Made by a program: the position numbers and the translations under genes. Of a stretch of 43,209 nucleotides of DNA, positions 32,718 to 42,054 are shown one piece after another. This stretch comes from JAHFJU01 sp964354865 (GTDB lineage Bacteria > Patescibacteriota > Gracilibacteria > UBA1369 > UM-FILTER-53-11). Within the stretch, counting starts at the first letter, position 1; every line of letters begins with the position of its first letter. The stretch lies in assembly GCA_964354865.1 (NCBI GenBank), contig CAYHBN010000003.1, forward strand, positions 1 to 43,209, given 5' to 3'. The notes under the pieces were generated by a model. It was not told the origin of the DNA. It worked only from the letters and a program-made list of their open reading frames with translations, and ran no database searches.

Positions 32718-32777
32718 ATTCATTGTATCGTACAGATTAGTGTAGACATTACCGTTCATGAGTATTATCGTATTCAC

Positions 32778-33014
32778 ATGAATGGAAAAAACTACACAGT
32801 TGGCGGTGTGATACTCGGTATTCTATTACTTGGCATTGTACTTTTTGCCGCTGAGATTTGCGCGAAAGTTTATGAAAAAACCGGAGTATGCCTGCCCCTT
32901 GTTTGCACCGTTGTTGAAAATATGACCTTCATAGAAAATGGCACGGCGAACGACGGCACCGCAATAACATGGGGGAACGGCGAAAAAACATGCACTGCAA
33001 CCGTCAGTTTATAG
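32778..33014 (+). CDS. Small membrane-anchored protein (78 aa)
   Basis: One N-terminal hydrophobic helix (about 8-25) is followed by a 50-residue extracytoplasmic tail with four Cys (ICAKV, VCLPL, VCTVV, KTCTAT). I recognise no family. The ATG at 32778 is the only reasonable start. It overlaps the convergent galU end by 6 nt. The coding status is fairly likely given the signal-like start, but it is short. Confidence 0.55.
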   Translation: MNGKNYTVGGVILGILLLGIVLFAAEICAKVYEKTGVCLPLVCTVVENMTFIENGTANDGTAITWGNGEKTCTATVSL

Positions 33015-33896
33015 TTTGCAGTATGTCTTTAAATAGTCTCGAAGTGCCGGACCTAGATCTTTTCTTTTGAGTGCGTATGCGATTGTTGCCTGCAAAAAAC
33101 CCAGCTTGTCGCCGGTGTCATAACGAATTCCTTCTACTTCTAGTCCATAAATTGGTGATTTTCCAAGGAGCATATTAAATCCCTCAATCAACCGAATTTC
33201 ACCATCGGCGCTTTTTGGGCATGTTTCAAGCGCACGCATCACTTCGGGCGTTACAACGTATTTTCCTATAATGCCCAAATCTGACGGAGCATCTTTAGGC
33301 TCAGGCTTTTCAAGCAACTCAATAATTTCGTGGAGTCGAGCATTACCTAAAACAGTTCGAAGAGATTTGATCATTCCGTACTTGTTCGAATCCTCTTTCT
33401 TAATTTTTTCGAGCGCAATAACCGGCGCACCAGTTTGATTGTAGACATCGATTAACTGTTTAATTGCAGGCACTTTTCCATCTACCAAATCATCACCAAA
33501 CAAGACCGCAAAAGGCTCATCGCCTACCACCTCTTTCGCACATAAAATCGCGTGGCCATCGCCAAGAGGCCGAGGCTGACGCACATAAATAAACTTTGCC
33601 ATCTCGGCAATCGCACGGACCTCTTTTAATAATTTGGATTTTCCTTTCTCAACGAGCGTCTGCTCAAGTTCGTACGAATAATCAAAGTGATCTTCGATCG
33701 AGCGCTTTCCACGACCCGTGACAATGATAATTTCTTCGATGCCTGCCGCGACTGCTTCTTCAACAAGATATTGAATCACTGGTTTATCGACGATCGGGAG
33801 CATTTCTTTAGGCTGGGCTTTCGTCACCGGCAAAAAGCGGGTTCCAAAACCTGCGGCGGGGAAAACTGCTTTTCGAATTTTCTTAAACTGAGTCAT
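33009..33896 (-). CDS. galU: UTP-glucose-1-phosphate uridylyltransferase
   Basis: It makes UDP-glucose from UTP and glucose-1-phosphate. The nucleotide-binding motif AAGFGTRFLPVTKAQPKEML is near the start, followed by DKPVIQYLVEEAVAAGIEEIIIVTGRGKRSIEDHFD, QPRPLGDGHAILCA, VLFGDDLVDG, YGMIKSL, LGIIGKYVVTP, EIRLIEGFNMLL and VEGIRYDTGDKLGF. The length of 295 residues is typical. It may feed the sugar transferase at 20714-22111. A TATAAT box in a GCTATAATCCGC context lies upstream at about 33923-33928 (complement). Confidence 0.95.
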   Translation of the reverse strand: MTQFKKIRKAVFPAAGFGTRFLPVTKAQPKEMLPIVDKPVIQYLVEEAVAAGIEEIIIVTGRGKRSIEDHFDYSYELEQTLVEKGKSKLLKEVRAIAEMAKFIYVRQPRPLGDGHAILCAKEVVGDEPFAVLFGDDLVDGKVPAIKQLIDVYNQTGAPVIALEKIKKEDSNKYGMIKSLRTVLGNARLHEIIELLEKPEPKDAPSDLGIIGKYVVTPEVMRALETCPKSADGEIRLIEGFNMLLGKSPIYGLEVEGIRYDTGDKLGFLQATIAYALKRKDLGPALRDYLKTYCKL

Positions 33897-33962
33897 GGGT
33901 ATTTCGTGTAATGATGCGGGCGGATTATAGCAAAAAAACAGCTCCAGATATACAATCGTTAT

Positions 33963-34319
33963 ATGAATGAACTATCTGCAAATCTGAATTCAGATTTTTC
34001 GGGTCATACGATCGGGTCGATCACCATCGATGATACAGCCCATTTGATCGTCATAACCACAGTCCTCATTGAAACCGGATTTTTTGATGGTGCAGGCATG
34101 TGGATTGATTATGACACGCCGATATACGAAGAAAAACATGAACTGATTTTTTCTGATGTTTCGTCACACAGTGGTGTACCCGCATTAGAAAAAGAGTTAT
34201 TGGGAACAATTACTTCAGAAAAATCACAAGGAAATAAAACATTTCAGCTTGTCACTCAATCACAAAAAACAGCAGTGATTACTGCTATTCAATTAGATGT
34301 GACAAAACATACCTATTAA
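33963..34319 (+). CDS. Hypothetical protein (118 aa)
   Basis: A short, acidic, beta-rich protein without signal or membrane helix (TIGSITIDDTAHLIVITTVLIETG, WIDYDTPIYEEKHELIF). No family is recognised. A TATACA box 8-10 nt before ATG 33963 suggests a leaderless start, divergent from galU. It overlaps the convergent hsp20 end by 4 nt. Confidence 0.6.
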   Translation: MNELSANLNSDFSGHTIGSITIDDTAHLIVITTVLIETGFFDGAGMWIDYDTPIYEEKHELIFSDVSSHSGVPALEKELLGTITSEKSQGNKTFQLVTQSQKTAVITAIQLDVTKHTY

Positions 34320-34801
34320 TCCATTTCGACCTCTACCACCTTCACTTCGAGAGGTTTGAGCTTTGGCACTCTCACCACAAGCACTCCGTTTTTAAACGAG
34401 GCTTTAATTTTCGTTACGTCAACGTGGTCGGGCAAAATAATATTGCGGGTAAATGCGCCCCAAAAACACTCTTGGGTCACGTACTGATCGGGCGTCACGT
34501 CGAAGCTAAAGGCGCGACGACCACGAATGGTTAATACACCGCGAACAACATTGAGAGAAAAATCTTTCGAGGTGATGCCGGCGATTGGTGCGACAACAAC
34601 AATCTCTTCATTATTATGAAAGACATCGACGGCTAACTCACCGACATCGCCACTCTCTTCAAGATTTAAAAACTCTTCTTCAGTAATCAACGTATCTTCT
34701 GCGCTTGTATACGGCACAGACTGCACACGCTCGTCTGGTACAATGCTCATCTCGGCGAGCATTTCATCGCTCATTTTCTTTGTAGGTGATTTTTTTGCCA
34801 T
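34316..34801 (-). CDS. Small heat shock protein (Hsp20/alpha-crystallin)
   Basis: The 161-residue chaperone holds unfolded proteins without ATP. The alpha-crystallin domain spans about 65-155: ELAVDVFHNNEEIVVVAPIAGITSKDFSLNVVRGVLTIRGRR, then AFTRNIILPDHVDVTKIKASFKNGVLVVRVPKL with the conserved 'A-x-x-x-NGVL' signature. The N-terminus is acidic and disordered. ATG 34801 is used because upstream codons belong to the end of ftsH. It follows ftsH by 7 nt, so chaperone and protease are in one operon. Confidence 0.9.
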   Translation of the reverse strand: MAKKSPTKKMSDEMLAEMSIVPDERVQSVPYTSAEDTLITEEEFLNLEESGDVGELAVDVFHNNEEIVVVAPIAGITSKDFSLNVVRGVLTIRGRRAFSFDVTPDQYVTQECFWGAFTRNIILPDHVDVTKIKASFKNGVLVVRVPKLKPLEVKVVEVEMD

Positions 34802-34808
34802 AAATAAT

Positions 34809-36665
34809 TTAAGCTTTAGATTTTTCAACCGTAGAGACAAGTTCTAAAAACTCCTCTCGAGAGATATTTTCTTTTTCGAGAAGCACCTTTGCGACTTTTT
34901 CGAGTAATGCTCGGTGTTCGGTAAGGACCTTCTTTGCACGCTCATATGCCTTTGTAATGAACACACGGACCTCAGCATCAATTTTGCCTGCAATTTCTTC
35001 TGAGTAATTTTTCATGTGACCAAAGTCACGACCCAAAAAGACTTCACGATTGTGTTCGCCATAAATAACAGGGCCAAGTACATCGCTCATTCCATAGTTC
35101 ATAACCATTTTGCGCGCAGTACCAGTCGCCTTTTCTAAATCATTTGAAGCTCCCGTAGTCACATTTTCTTTACCAAACACCAACTCCTCGGCTACGTATC
35201 CTCCTAATAATGAAGCCATTTCTGCATGATATTTTGCCTTTGCGTAGAGGTGTTTGTCTTCATCGGGCATAAACCATGTCACACCAAGTGCCATTCCTCG
35301 TGAAACAATTGAAATTTTGTGCACAGGATCGCAGCCTTCGGTAAGGTGACCGACGAGCGCATGCCCAACTTCGTGATACGCGGTAACCTCTTTTTCTTTC
35401 ACAGACATTACCTTCGATTTTCGCTCAGGACCCATAACTACTTTTTCAACAGACTGCTCAATATCTTTCATGCTGATTTTCTTCTTATTATAACGAGCCG
35501 CAAGCAACGCTGCCTCGTTCATCAAGTTTTCAAGATCAGCACCCACAAAGCCAGGAGTTTGCTTTGCAATAATTTCAAGATCAACATCTTTACCCAATGG
35601 TTTATTGCGAGAATGAACCTCGAGAATTGCCTGGCGATCTTTAATATCTGGTTGATCAACAACTACGCGGCGGTCAAAACGACCTGGACGCAAAAGTGCA
35701 GGATCAAGCACATCGGGACGGTTTGTTGCAGCCATTACAATCACATTGGTGTCGGTTTCAAAACCATCCATTTCGGTCAAAATCTGGTTCAAAGTCTGTT
35801 CACGTTCATCGTGACCACCACCCAAACCGGTTCCACGCTGACGACCAACCGCGTCGATTTCATCGACGAAGATAATACAAGGAGCATTTCTTTTTGCACG
35901 TTTGAACAAATCACGAACACGAGATGCACCGACTCCCACAAACATTTCAACGAACTCAGAGCCCGATATGCTAAAGAAAGGAACATTTGCTTCGCCGGCT
36001 ACCGCACGAGCCAATAACGTTTTTCCACAACCTGGCGCACCAATCAACAAAACTCCCTTGGGAATTTTCGCTCCCATAGAAAGATATTTAATAGGATTTT
36101 TCAAAAAATCGACGATCTCGATAAGCTCTTGCTTGGCCTCGGTTGCGCCTGCAACGTCTTCGAACGTAGTCTTTTTATTAACATTCTCATACAGACGCGC
36201 ACTGCTTTTACCAAACGACATTGCCTGGTTATTGCTCGACTGCGCCTGGCGGAACATAAACAAAAAGAAGACAACGATGAGTGCAAACGGAACCACACTA
36301 ATAAGGATATTCATCCAAAAGTCACCTTGGCTTTCATCGTGCACCTGCACTTGCAGTTTGCTTTTCACCTCGGGAGAGACATCGCTTAAAACATCGGTCA
36401 TGCTCTGTTTCGCCTCTTTATTCGCGAAAATTTTCTTACCATCTTTCAACGTTGCTTCAAGTTTATTACCCGTCACATCGACACTCACCACATCGCCAAT
36501 TTTCACACCGGTAACTAAGGTAGAAAGTGGGACTTCGGTCGAAGGCGTTGAACTTGTATCGAAATATAAAAAGAGCGCACTAATAATAAGCGCAACGATC
36601 AATAACATCGTGAGCCCTGCTCGTGGGCGAGGCATTCTTGGTGCTGTTTTTGGTGTATTTTCCAT
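34809..36665 (-). CDS. ftsH: ATP-dependent zinc metalloprotease FtsH
   Basis: The membrane protease degrades damaged or regulatory proteins. Two membrane helices (about 16-36 and 118-138) flank a short extracytoplasmic domain. The AAA domain has Walker A (GAPGCGKT), Walker B (CIIFVDEIDAVGR) and the second region of homology (NRPDVLDPALLRPGRFDR). The zinc site is HEVGH (usually HEAGH), with the third ligand Asp in TTGASNDLEKA. Length is 618. ATG 36665 (MENTPKT) precedes the first helix; the upstream open frame to 36740 is within the tilS end. tilS and ftsH are neighbours in many bacteria. Confidence 0.96.
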   Translation of the reverse strand: MENTPKTAPRMPRPRAGLTMLLIVALIISALFLYFDTSSTPSTEVPLSTLVTGVKIGDVVSVDVTGNKLEATLKDGKKIFANKEAKQSMTDVLSDVSPEVKSKLQVQVHDESQGDFWMNILISVVPFALIVVFFLFMFRQAQSSNNQAMSFGKSSARLYENVNKKTTFEDVAGATEAKQELIEIVDFLKNPIKYLSMGAKIPKGVLLIGAPGCGKTLLARAVAGEANVPFFSISGSEFVEMFVGVGASRVRDLFKRAKRNAPCIIFVDEIDAVGRQRGTGLGGGHDEREQTLNQILTEMDGFETDTNVIVMAATNRPDVLDPALLRPGRFDRRVVVDQPDIKDRQAILEVHSRNKPLGKDVDLEIIAKQTPGFVGADLENLMNEAALLAARYNKKKISMKDIEQSVEKVVMGPERKSKVMSVKEKEVTAYHEVGHALVGHLTEGCDPVHKISIVSRGMALGVTWFMPDEDKHLYAKAKYHAEMASLLGGYVAEELVFGKENVTTGASNDLEKATGTARKMVMNYGMSDVLGPVIYGEHNREVFLGRDFGHMKNYSEEIAGKIDAEVRVFITKAYERAKKVLTEHRALLEKVAKVLLEKENISREEFLELVSTVEKSKA

Positions 36666-36687
36666 AATAAAAAGTGCAAATAGTATG

Positions 36688-37398
36688 CTACAGATTAAGA
36701 GTATCTTCAAGCTGATGAAAGAGTTCAGCATTTTTCGCAACAGTCTGTGTGATCGAAGGGTTAATTTTTTCTAATAGTGGGATTACTTTCTTACGTAAAA
36801 ACACGCGCGTATACACAGTGTCGTCATTCATACTATCGTGGCAAAATTTGATTTTATTTTTTTTAAGATACTCTAAAATTTCTTTTTTCGTCACACTTAA
36901 AAAGGGCTTCATATAGAGCAGTGATGACTTTCCCTGTACCTCAATTTGCCGCATGCCAGCCATTCCGCCCACATAGGCACCGCGAATCAGATTAAATAAA
37001 ATTGTTTCGAGCTGGTCGTTTTTAGTGTGTGCGGTAAAAATCGCACGGGCACTATTTTTTTGTGCCAGCTGTTCAAAGAATGCTCTGCGAACTTTGCGCC
37101 CTTGAGCTTCAAGTCCTGAGCCTTTTAGTTTTACTCGTTTCACTTTGCACTCAAAGTTGAGCTCTGCTGCCATTTTCTGCACAAAATCCTCATCGTTAAT
37201 TGAGCCCTCTTTTCTAATGCCATGGTTAATATGGGCGACAATAATTTTTAAAGGATTTTTGCGCGCGAACTGGCTTAATGCATGTAAAAGAGCAGTGGAA
37301 TCAGGCCCACCAGAGACACCAACGATAATCGTATCGTGCTGTTTTAAATTGGCTTCGCAGAAGTCAAAAATGGTCGCGGGGACAAATGGAAGTTTCAT
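36688..37398 (-). CDS. tilS: tRNA(Ile)-lysidine synthase, catalytic domain only
   Basis: It converts C34 of tRNA(Ile) CAU to lysidine. The N-type PP-loop motif SGGPDST is at about 30-36, followed by HINHGIRKEGS, AHTKNDQLET, GGMAGMRQ and KPFLSVTK. At 236 residues only the catalytic domain is present; the C-terminal domains of E. coli TilS (432 residues) are absent, a form common in small genomes. It follows the RNHCP gene by 3 nt and precedes ftsH by 22 nt. Confidence 0.93.
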   Translation of the reverse strand: MKLPFVPATIFDFCEANLKQHDTIIVGVSGGPDSTALLHALSQFARKNPLKIIVAHINHGIRKEGSINDEDFVQKMAAELNFECKVKRVKLKGSGLEAQGRKVRRAFFEQLAQKNSARAIFTAHTKNDQLETILFNLIRGAYVGGMAGMRQIEVQGKSSLLYMKPFLSVTKKEILEYLKKNKIKFCHDSMNDDTVYTRVFLRKKVIPLLEKINPSITQTVAKNAELFHQLEDTLNL

Positions 37399-37401
37399 AT
37401 A

Positions 37402-37701
37402 TTATGATAATCGATCGATACCTTCGTCGTCATCGGCAGCGCGATTTTTATGCGTTTTGCCACATGTTTCACAGCGATGAAGAATGATGTATCCCTTGTT
37501 TCCTTTGTACTCGAGACCGACAGGCATCATTATTCCACCACAGACACTCTCTCTGTCACCGGGAGTTTCGCCATCAACATGCAGCGACCGAAGGCACGTT
37601 CTACAGTGATTCCTCTCTGATTGAGACGCTGGTGGGTTCTCACTCTTACACGAAACGCAGGTGAATCCCGTATTAAATTTCTTAAAGTCTTTTCGAGCCA
37701 T
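37402..37701 (-). CDS. RNHCP-domain zinc-binding protein (99 aa)
   Basis: The protein has an N-terminal zinc knuckle (FTCVSCKSENPP), then the name-giving RNHC (SERNHCRTCLRSLHVD), a central GDRESVCGGIMMPVGLE and a final CETCGKTHKNR. It matches the small RNHCP family (residue after the Cys is R here). Function is unknown; the Cys pattern implies two zinc ions. ATG 37701 (MARKDFKKF) is preferred to the upstream frame. It leads the operon tilS-ftsH-hsp20 and diverges from the pilus operon. Confidence 0.85.
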   Translation of the reverse strand: MARKDFKKFNTGFTCVSCKSENPPASQSERNHCRTCLRSLHVDGETPGDRESVCGGIMMPVGLEYKGNKGYIILHRCETCGKTHKNRAADDDEGIDRLS

Positions 37702-37707
37702 ATATGG

Positions 37708-37713
37708 TATAAT
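37708..37713 (+). promoter_or_regulatory. -10 region of the pilus operon, overlapping a divergent promoter
   Basis: TATAAT at 37708-37713 points to pilN (ATG 37750, leader about 30 nt). The same A/T-rich stretch (TATTATACC on the minus strand) lies just 4-10 nt before ATG 37701 of the RNHCP gene. The two promoters thus share DNA. No good -35 is seen. Confidence 0.4.
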
Positions 37714-37749
37714 ATATACGTTATTTACAAATAAAAACACACTCTTCAC

Positions 37750-38466
37750 ATGATCTCGGAAGAATTACAAGAACAATCAAAACCTTGGTTCGTCGTAGTC
37801 AGCGTTATGGCCTTTGCGGTAGTACTGTTTTTCTCTATCTATTATGAGATTCAAGATAACCGTATTCAAAGCGCTATTTCAGATATGAAGGCGAAAAAAG
37901 AAGAGTTAGCAAGCGCACAAGGAGCAACTAACCTCGCAAACGATAGAGCACGCGCGCTCACTGCAAAAGAATATTTGAAAGAACTCGATAAAAAACAAGT
38001 TGTCTGGTCACGTGTTGTTGAGAAAATTGAAAGTGTTATTCCAAAAAATATTGAAAGCCTACAGCCCGTGGTAATTTTTAGATCATACAGCGGTTCAAGC
38101 GAAGGCCGACTTGCCATAAATGCTATTACACAGCCAACTGCTGTTGATCCTTTTGCCGACATTGCAAATACAATTAAAGCATTTTCAAATGATCCTACCT
38201 TTAGAAATGTATTCGTACCTTCAATCTCAAAAAGTTTAACGTCAGAAGGAGTAACTATTTTGAGCTTTAGTATGAACCTTGAATATGATCCGCAAAATTT
38301 GCTCGTACGCCCAAGGGTGCAAGAGTCGTTGAGCATGCCCGTTGAAGAAACTATTGCAACGTCGTCAATAAGTGAGACCGAAATTGCTCCAGTTGCACCA
38401 ACAGTTACTGCAACGAACACTCCAGACAAACCTGCCACTTCTAAAAAAACTACTTCTCCACGCTAA
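37750..38466 (+). CDS. pilN: PilN-like pilus inner-membrane assembly protein
   Basis: The protein is a short cytoplasmic tail, one helix (about 14-31), a coiled coil (about 35-75), then a small alpha/beta domain, and a long Thr/Pro/Ser-rich tail (about 195-238). That architecture, and the position ahead of pilO and pilC, identifies the PilN role (link between the pilus platform and the PilM ring). Sequence similarity alone would be weak. The Pro/Thr-rich tail is not typical. It is the first gene of the operon. Confidence 0.7.
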   Translation: MISEELQEQSKPWFVVVSVMAFAVVLFFSIYYEIQDNRIQSAISDMKAKKEELASAQGATNLANDRARALTAKEYLKELDKKQVVWSRVVEKIESVIPKNIESLQPVVIFRSYSGSSEGRLAINAITQPTAVDPFADIANTIKAFSNDPTFRNVFVPSISKSLTSEGVTILSFSMNLEYDPQNLLVRPRVQESLSMPVEETIATSSISETEIAPVAPTVTATNTPDKPATSKKTTSPR

Positions 38467-38505
38467 TCCATCTCTTGCATCTATCTTCATCTGACTCATC
38501 TCTCC

Positions 38506-39051
38506 ATGATCACCGAAAAAAAAGTTTCAACTCAATTCATCGCCGGACTCATTCTATTAGCAACTGTCATACTTCTTGCGTTTCATACGCGCAGTGCACG
38601 CGCTGAACGAGAAGTGCTGCTTGCAGAGGCAACGGCACTCTCACAAGAACTTGCCGCAGTTTCTCAAAATAGTAACGACGCCTCTGTCGCGACTGATGTA
38701 TTAAGCGAAGTTGAATCGAAAGAACTTGCACAAGCCGTGCCTTTGAACGTGGCTCAAGACAACCTTATTCTCGACATTAACCGCATAGCAAAATCAGCCG
38801 ATGTTAGTTTTAACGCACTGACATTCTCGGTCAATAAAAATGCCAAAATTCCAACGGTATTAATTTCAGCAGGATTTCAAGGCGCCTACCAAAATCTCAC
38901 ACGATTCTTAAAATTGATCGAAACAAATCCTCGAAAAATGATCATAAAAAATGCTGCAATCTCTCGTTCTCAAACCGATGCAGGCTTTGAATTGGTAAAC
39001 TTAAACATTACGATGGAGAGCTACTTTAGGGCAGAAGCAACAACTAAATAA
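38506..39051 (+). CDS. pilO: PilO-like pilus assembly protein
   Basis: This 181-residue protein has one N-terminal helix (about 9-26), a coiled coil (30-55) and a PilO-like ferredoxin fold (about 80-175: NLILDINRIAKSADVSFNALTF, VLISAGFQGAYQNLTRFLKLIETNPRKMIIKNAAI, LVNLNITMESYF). The 'G-Y-x-x-L-x-x-F-L-x-x-L' helix is the family hallmark. It lies 39 nt after pilN and 8 nt before pilC. Confidence 0.82.
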   Translation: MITEKKVSTQFIAGLILLATVILLAFHTRSARAEREVLLAEATALSQELAAVSQNSNDASVATDVLSEVESKELAQAVPLNVAQDNLILDINRIAKSADVSFNALTFSVNKNAKIPTVLISAGFQGAYQNLTRFLKLIETNPRKMIIKNAAISRSQTDAGFELVNLNITMESYFRAEATTK

Positions 39052-39059
39052 TTTTCACC

Positions 39060-40256
39060 ATGGCAGAAGATAAAAAAATAAAAAATATCGATAAGTTGGC
39101 GCAGATGCTTTCGCAGGTGCAAGACGACGCACCCGATGAGAAATTTATTTATGGCGTCACGAATCGTGCAGGACGTGGATTTTTTCAAAAATGCAATGAT
39201 TATCTCGTTGATAATTCGAGCGTTTCACTTCGTGAAAAAAGCTACTTTTTCGAGTTACTCGCAACAATGATCAAGGCGGGAATTCCGCTGACGAAAGCGC
39301 TAAAAATCCTCGAAACAAAAACAGATCACAAAAAACTCAAACGTGTTATTTCGACGATGAACTACGACGTTGATCACGGAAAATCTTTTTCACAGGCAAT
39401 GGAGCCGTTTAGTGAAATTTTCACCGAATCGGTACTGGGAATTATAAAATCTGCAGAAGCCACGGGAACACTCGATGTTGCTCTTGCAAAGATTGCGCTC
39501 AACCTTGAAAACCAAGATGTTCTTCGTTCGAAAATTGTTGGCGCGATGGTCTACCCGGTAGCAGTGCTCGTCGCACTCGTAATAAGCATTGGGGTGATTG
39601 TGACTATGGTCGTGCCGAAACTGAAAGACCTCTTTACTGAAAACAACTTAGAGATGCCGCCGATGACACGCTTCTTTTTAGAGACGAGCAATTGGCTCGC
39701 TTCAAACTGGTGGCTCTTGGCTATTCTCGCAATTTTTATTGCAGCGGGATTTCACGCATATACAAACTCAGACGAAGGCCGCTTTTCTTGGGACTTTCAA
39801 AAACTCCGATTTCCCTTTATTGGCAAACTCGCACGTTCAATTTATGTGCTGCGATTTGTCGACACTCTCGGTATGTTAACTGAAAGTGGATTACCAATTA
39901 ACAAGACGCTCGAGTACGTTGCACAGTCACTCGGCAACGAGGTCTATAAAGTAAAAACATACGAGGCATTGGCATTGGTACAGACCGGACAACCCCTTTC
40001 GCAAGCCCTTTTTAGCTCTCCTTTCTTGTTCCCCGAGACCGTTTCGAACATGATTGCGATTGCGGAACAAACTGCATCACTTGGTGAAATTTCTCTCAAA
40101 GTGGGTGTTCACTACCAACGTGAAATTGATAACACTCTCAAAAACATGACGACCTTGCTTGGTCCGATCGTCATTTTATTTATTGGCGTTGCCGTTGCAT
40201 TTTTTGCGATCGCAATCCTCTCTCCTATCTTCTCACTCACCAACTCTATTAGTTAG
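39060..40256 (+). CDS. pilC: Type IV pilus platform protein PilC (T2SF)
   Basis: The 398-residue protein has two T2SSF repeats. The first is FFELLATMIKAGIPLTKALKILE to ILGIIKSAEATGTLDVALAKI, and the second is VLRFVDTLGMLTESGLPINKTLEYV to MIAIAEQTASLGEISLKVG. Three membrane helices (near 165-190, 215-235 and 365-395) lie between and after. It is the inner-membrane platform that contacts the assembly ATPase. The N-terminus is about 50 residues of charged sequence. The start is ATG 39060. Confidence 0.92.
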   Translation: MAEDKKIKNIDKLAQMLSQVQDDAPDEKFIYGVTNRAGRGFFQKCNDYLVDNSSVSLREKSYFFELLATMIKAGIPLTKALKILETKTDHKKLKRVISTMNYDVDHGKSFSQAMEPFSEIFTESVLGIIKSAEATGTLDVALAKIALNLENQDVLRSKIVGAMVYPVAVLVALVISIGVIVTMVVPKLKDLFTENNLEMPPMTRFFLETSNWLASNWWLLAILAIFIAAGFHAYTNSDEGRFSWDFQKLRFPFIGKLARSIYVLRFVDTLGMLTESGLPINKTLEYVAQSLGNEVYKVKTYEALALVQTGQPLSQALFSSPFLFPETVSNMIAIAEQTASLGEISLKVGVHYQREIDNTLKNMTTLLGPIVILFIGVAVAFFAIAILSPIFSLTNSIS

Positions 40257-40271
40257 AGAACCATCCGTTGT

Positions 40272-40793
40272 ATGAGAAACAAACGCGGCTTTACCATTAT
40301 TGAGCTCTTGATCGTTATTACCATCATTATGATTTTAGCGGTAATGGGCGCCGGTGCGTATTCAGTAGGCAGACGTATTGCGGTCATGGATGCACACAGC
40401 GAAAAACTGGTGAGTTTGCTCCATGCATTACGTGATAAATCAAAGGCAATAAGCGCAGCAACAGGAGCAAAATGTTATGGATTTATTTTTACAAAAGATG
40501 CAATACCTGAACAAATCACAACGCCGTATTTAAATAATCGAGCGGGATGCGACAGTACTGCTGAACCAGTACGAGTCCCTTTAAATTGGCAAAGTGATGT
40601 GACGGTAAAGTCCATTAAAACAGGAGAAAGTGGCACACCTCCCTCGCTAAAAATCCTCTTTTCACCACCGCATGGCACGATTATCTTAGACGAGGGCAAC
40701 CACTCATTTACCATTGAACTGCAATATAAAGACAGAACACGCAAAATAGAAATTAACGAAAGTTCGGGGCGCATAGAAAAAGTTTTAAACTAA
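40272..40793 (+). CDS. Pilin-like protein, GspH/FimT type
   Basis: A class III signal (MRNKRG before FTIIELLIVITIIMILAVMG) with the expected Glu at +5 is followed by a 130-residue C-terminal domain with two Cys (CYGF, AGCDST) and beta strands (SLKILFSPPHGTIIL, FTIELQYKDRTRKIEI). It is cut by a prepilin peptidase (PilD, not in the window). It fits a minor pilin or GspH-type pseudopilin that primes fibre assembly. Confidence 0.85.
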   Translation: MRNKRGFTIIELLIVITIIMILAVMGAGAYSVGRRIAVMDAHSEKLVSLLHALRDKSKAISAATGAKCYGFIFTKDAIPEQITTPYLNNRAGCDSTAEPVRVPLNWQSDVTVKSIKTGESGTPPSLKILFSPPHGTIILDEGNHSFTIELQYKDRTRKIEINESSGRIEKVLN

Positions 40794-40797
40794 ACGT

Positions 40798-41328
40798 ATG
40801 AAATCCTTCTTTCACCATTTATTAAACCCAAAGCGACAAAAGCAAAATGCTCGCGGATTTAGTTTGATAGAAGTGGTGATTGGCATCGCCGTTATTACGC
40901 TCATTATTACCGCGGCCGCCGAAGTCACACGAAGTTCAATTGTTATGGGTTCAATTACGGCAAATGAGTTAATGGCTCACAACAGAGCACAAGAGGGGCT
41001 CGAAATTGTCCGTAATATGCGTGACAGTAATTGGATGCAAAATAAAGGATGGGATACGGGATTGGAAGATGGGGAGTATGTGATTGTGTTTGCTGATCGA
41101 TCCAACACTATAAAGAATCAACCGATACCACCTTGGACACTTGAAGCGCTCGGCTCACAAAATACCGATGTAGCAGACCGTTTTCGCCCCGAAATAAAAT
41201 TGGAGCACCTCGATGACAGTAAATCTCTAAAAGTTACCAGCACGGTGAAATACGCAGAACGACGACGACCAAATAAAGAAATTGCCTTTGAAGCAATTTT
41301 AACCGATTGGAAACAAGGACCGCTGTAA
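40798..41328 (+). CDS. Minor pilin, PilV/GspI-like
   Basis: A 20-residue basic leader (ending ARG) precedes FSLIEVVIGIAVITLIITAA with Glu+5. The region AHNRAQEGLEIVRNMRDSNWM is typical of PilV-like pilins. A beta domain ends the 176-residue protein. It starts 4 nt after the GspH-type gene. Confidence 0.82.
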   Translation: MKSFFHHLLNPKRQKQNARGFSLIEVVIGIAVITLIITAAAEVTRSSIVMGSITANELMAHNRAQEGLEIVRNMRDSNWMQNKGWDTGLEDGEYVIVFADRSNTIKNQPIPPWTLEALGSQNTDVADRFRPEIKLEHLDDSKSLKVTSTVKYAERRRPNKEIAFEAILTDWKQGPL

Positions 41329-41331
41329 TTT

Positions 41332-42054
41332 ATGAAATATTCACTTAAAAATTCACTCAACAAAAAAGCCTTCACCATGGTGGAGCTGCTTGTTGCCATG
41401 AGTATTTTTATGGTCTTCGTGGCACTTTCGGCAGGCTCATATATTGGCTTAATGAAGGCAAATAGACTCGCAAGCGAAACACAACGCACCTACCGCGATG
41501 TGCGACACGTATTCGATACACTTGCCGACGAAGTGCACAACAATCAAATTGATTACAACTGTTTTGTACAAGGAAACGGAGATCCTGATTGCATACAAAA
41601 TGAATTGACTCCCTCAGTGATCGGATTCACCTCGAGTGACGGACAATACTTGTATCGCCGATTGTACTCTTTCGATAATGGTACGAAAACAATTACCGTT
41701 AAAACACAGCAAAAAAGTCCAAATGAGATTAATTGGCCTATATCTTCAGTAGCTGAACCGCTCACCTCGGCCCAAACAAAATTCAGCGACGTATCGTTCT
41801 CGGTCTTTCCGCTCAGAAATCCGTATGACTCAGAAAACGTAGAAGATGCAACGGTCCAGTGGCAGCCGTCACTCACTATTAGTATTAAAAAAGAAGGAAC
41901 AACTCCCGGCACGGTGCAAGAATACCGAACCACATTTTCGTCGCGTTCGTATGGCACAAAATCCCTTTATACTCCTCACCTTACCGTACCGAAGTTCGAT
42001 TTAAATAATTTTGACTTACCAAATCCTTTGTCATCTAGATCACCAATTTTTTAA
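41332..42054 (+). CDS. Minor pilin, PilW/GspJ-like
   Basis: The prepilin leader ends KKA before FTMVELLVAMSIFMVFVALS, so position -1 is Ala, not the usual Gly. The 240-residue protein then has a helix (LASETQRTYRDVRHVFDTLADEVH) and a beta domain with two Cys (NCFVQGNGDPDC). This is a PilW/GspJ-type arrangement. Translation stop and the next start overlap by one base (TAATG). Confidence 0.8.
   Translation: MKYSLKNSLNKKAFTMVELLVAMSIFMVFVALSAGSYIGLMKANRLASETQRTYRDVRHVFDTLADEVHNNQIDYNCFVQGNGDPDCIQNELTPSVIGFTSSDGQYLYRRLYSFDNGTKTITVKTQQKSPNEINWPISSVAEPLTSAQTKFSDVSFSVFPLRNPYDSENVEDATVQWQPSLTISIKKEGTTPGTVQEYRTTFSSRSYGTKSLYTPHLTVPKFDLNNFDLPNPLSSRSPIF

Noticed and set aside
35319..36774. Long plus-strand ORFs of 232 and 290 codons
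   Set aside because: They are antisense shadows of ftsH, which has all its motifs on the minus strand.
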